Assembly (NCBI RefSeq): GCF_030384665.1 | Contig: NC_083677.1 | Location: 806,001 to 870,000 of the forward strand | Source: Lodderomyces elongisporus | Lineage: Eukaryota > Ascomycota > Pichiomycetes > Serinales > Debaryomycetaceae | Length of the DNA stretch: 64,000 nucleotides | Reading direction: 5' to 3' | In this document: piece by piece, positions 63,522 to 64,000 of the stretch | How the letters are laid out: each line of letters opens with the position of its first letter | How positions within the stretch are numbered: the stretch's first letter is position 1 | Made by a program: the position numbers and the translations under genes | Notes under the pieces: model-generated | Database searches by the model: none | The model's input: only the letters and a program-made list of their open reading frames with translations | Told to the model about the DNA's origin: nothing

Positions 63522-63529
63522 TATAAATA
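63522..63529 (+). promoter_or_regulatory. TATA box of the second PGA59/62-like gene
   Basis: TATAAATA lies 145 bases before the ATG at 63674. The same octamer is found upstream of the paralogue. Confidence 0.5.
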
Positions 63530-63673
63530 GCCAAGCAAATCCTCGATCTTACTTTTGACGTATTCTTCTTTTACTTCTTCTTTCTTTTCTTTTCTTTTCT
63601 TCTCTCGTCAGTTAATCTCATACATTCGCTTTAACCACATTATTATTAACTTATTCTTATTTTAAATAACAAA

Positions 63674-64000
63674 ATGCAATACTCAAAAGTCGCCGTCTTA
63701 GCTGCCGTCTCAGGTTCAGCATTCGCAGCCTACAGCAACTCCACTGTCACTGACATCCAAACCACCGTTGTCACCATCACCTCATGTGAGGAAGACAAGT
63801 GCTCAACTGTTCCAGTCACCACTGGTTTGACCACCGTCACTGAATGGGACACCACCTACACCACCTACTGCCCATTGTCCACCGTTACTGAACAAGAAAG
63901 CACCACCGTCACCATCACCTCATGTGAAGAAGACAAGTGCTCAACTGTCCCAGTTGTTACCGGTTTGACCACCGTCACTGAAGGTGAAACCATCTACACC
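63674..64000 (+). CDS. PGA59/PGA62-like GPI wall protein, paralogue (3' cut by window)
   Basis: 109 codons are visible before the window ends. The signal peptide MQYSKVAVLAAVSGSAFAAY is near identical to that of the gene at 54283. Two Cys-containing units follow with the pattern 'TTVVTITSCEEDKCSTVPVTTGLTTVTE' then 'YTTYCPL'; the second is cut. Synonymous sites are strongly biased to acc, gtc, aag and ttg, suggesting high expression. Its repeats are closer to the C. albicans Pga59/Pga62 unit than those of the left paralogue, by my memory of those proteins. The GPI tail is outside the window. Confidence 0.85.
   Translation, partial: MQYSKVAVLAAVSGSAFAAYSNSTVTDIQTTVVTITSCEEDKCSTVPVTTGLTTVTEWDTTYTTYCPLSTVTEQESTTVTITSCEEDKCSTVPVVTGLTTVTEGETIYT

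Larger units (their letters stand above)
60822..63673. other. 2.85-kb spacer between the LTR element and the second PGA gene
   Basis: No credible ORF is present; the longest (196 codons, minus strand) is Phe/Cys/Val-rich translation of low-complexity DNA. It contains a GTA run (61569-61591), G-rich runs with quadruplex pattern (62701-62717), a further G-rich purine patch (62929-62943), CTA/ATT triplet runs (62985-63016), a GCT run (63103-63125), T-rich tracts and a TATA box at 63522-63529. Confidence 0.55.

Overview
The window is nuclear DNA of a budding yeast. It is AT-rich, nearly intron-less, and its proteins are full of Asn, Gln, Ser and Lys/Glu runs. It best fits the CUG-Ser clade, probably the Lodderomyces / Candida parapsilosis group. 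Two things point there. CTG codons are rare and fall where Ser makes better sense (26221-26229 and 46886-46888). The right end carries a pair of PGA59/PGA62-type cell-wall protein genes, a family known from Candida. The genus is an inference.

Layout, left to right. 1-4395 (+): Mediator subunit SRB8/MED12, cut by the window edge. 4926-7058 (+): ZRG17 zinc transporter subunit. 7421-8848 (+): ARG8. 10043-11212 (+): PPG1 phosphatase. 11553-11774 (-): HUB1. 12227-16795 (+): SSK2 MAPKKK. 17150-17527 (-): mitoribosomal IMG2/mL49. 18158-20905 (-): ZAP1 zinc regulator. A 4-kb gene-free divergent spacer follows. 24904-26340 (+): unknown coiled-coil protein. 26497-29091 (-): PAT1. 29461-31908 (-): ABZ1. 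32417-37012 (-): USO1. 37411-38184 (+): RAD59. 38391-42425 (-): ELP1/IKI3. 43112-43915 (-): a CHIP-like U-box protein without TPRs. 46100-48592 (+): VPH1. A 5.7-kb gene-free block follows, then 54283-54864 (+) and 63674->64000 (+), two PGA59/62-like GPI wall proteins.

Between the two wall-protein genes sits the most unusual object in the window: a complete 5031-bp LTR retroelement (55786-60816). It has two identical 454-bp TG...CA LTRs, a 5-bp CTCCG target duplication and a polypurine tract. It keeps a 408-codon gag-like gene but no reverse transcriptase, protease or RNase H. Only a frame-broken scrap resembling the C-terminal part of a Ty3/gypsy integrase remains. Its non-coding RNA looks highly organised. 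The leader is packed with hairpins. A second, diverged copy of the roughly 0.45-kb leader lies downstream of gag. A 105-bp module is repeated about 2.8 times beginning inside the gag stop region, and a 24-bp module is repeated three times in the upstream leader. This is the best candidate for an undescribed system: a gag-only LTR element with duplicated RNA control modules, presumably mobilised in trans.

Two regulatory links are readable. ZRG17 has a near-perfect Zap1 zinc-response element (4629-4639), and the ZAP1 gene lies in the same window. ARG8 has a perfect Gcn4 site (7247-7253). I found no convincing tRNA, snoRNA, CRISPR or other structural RNA gene.
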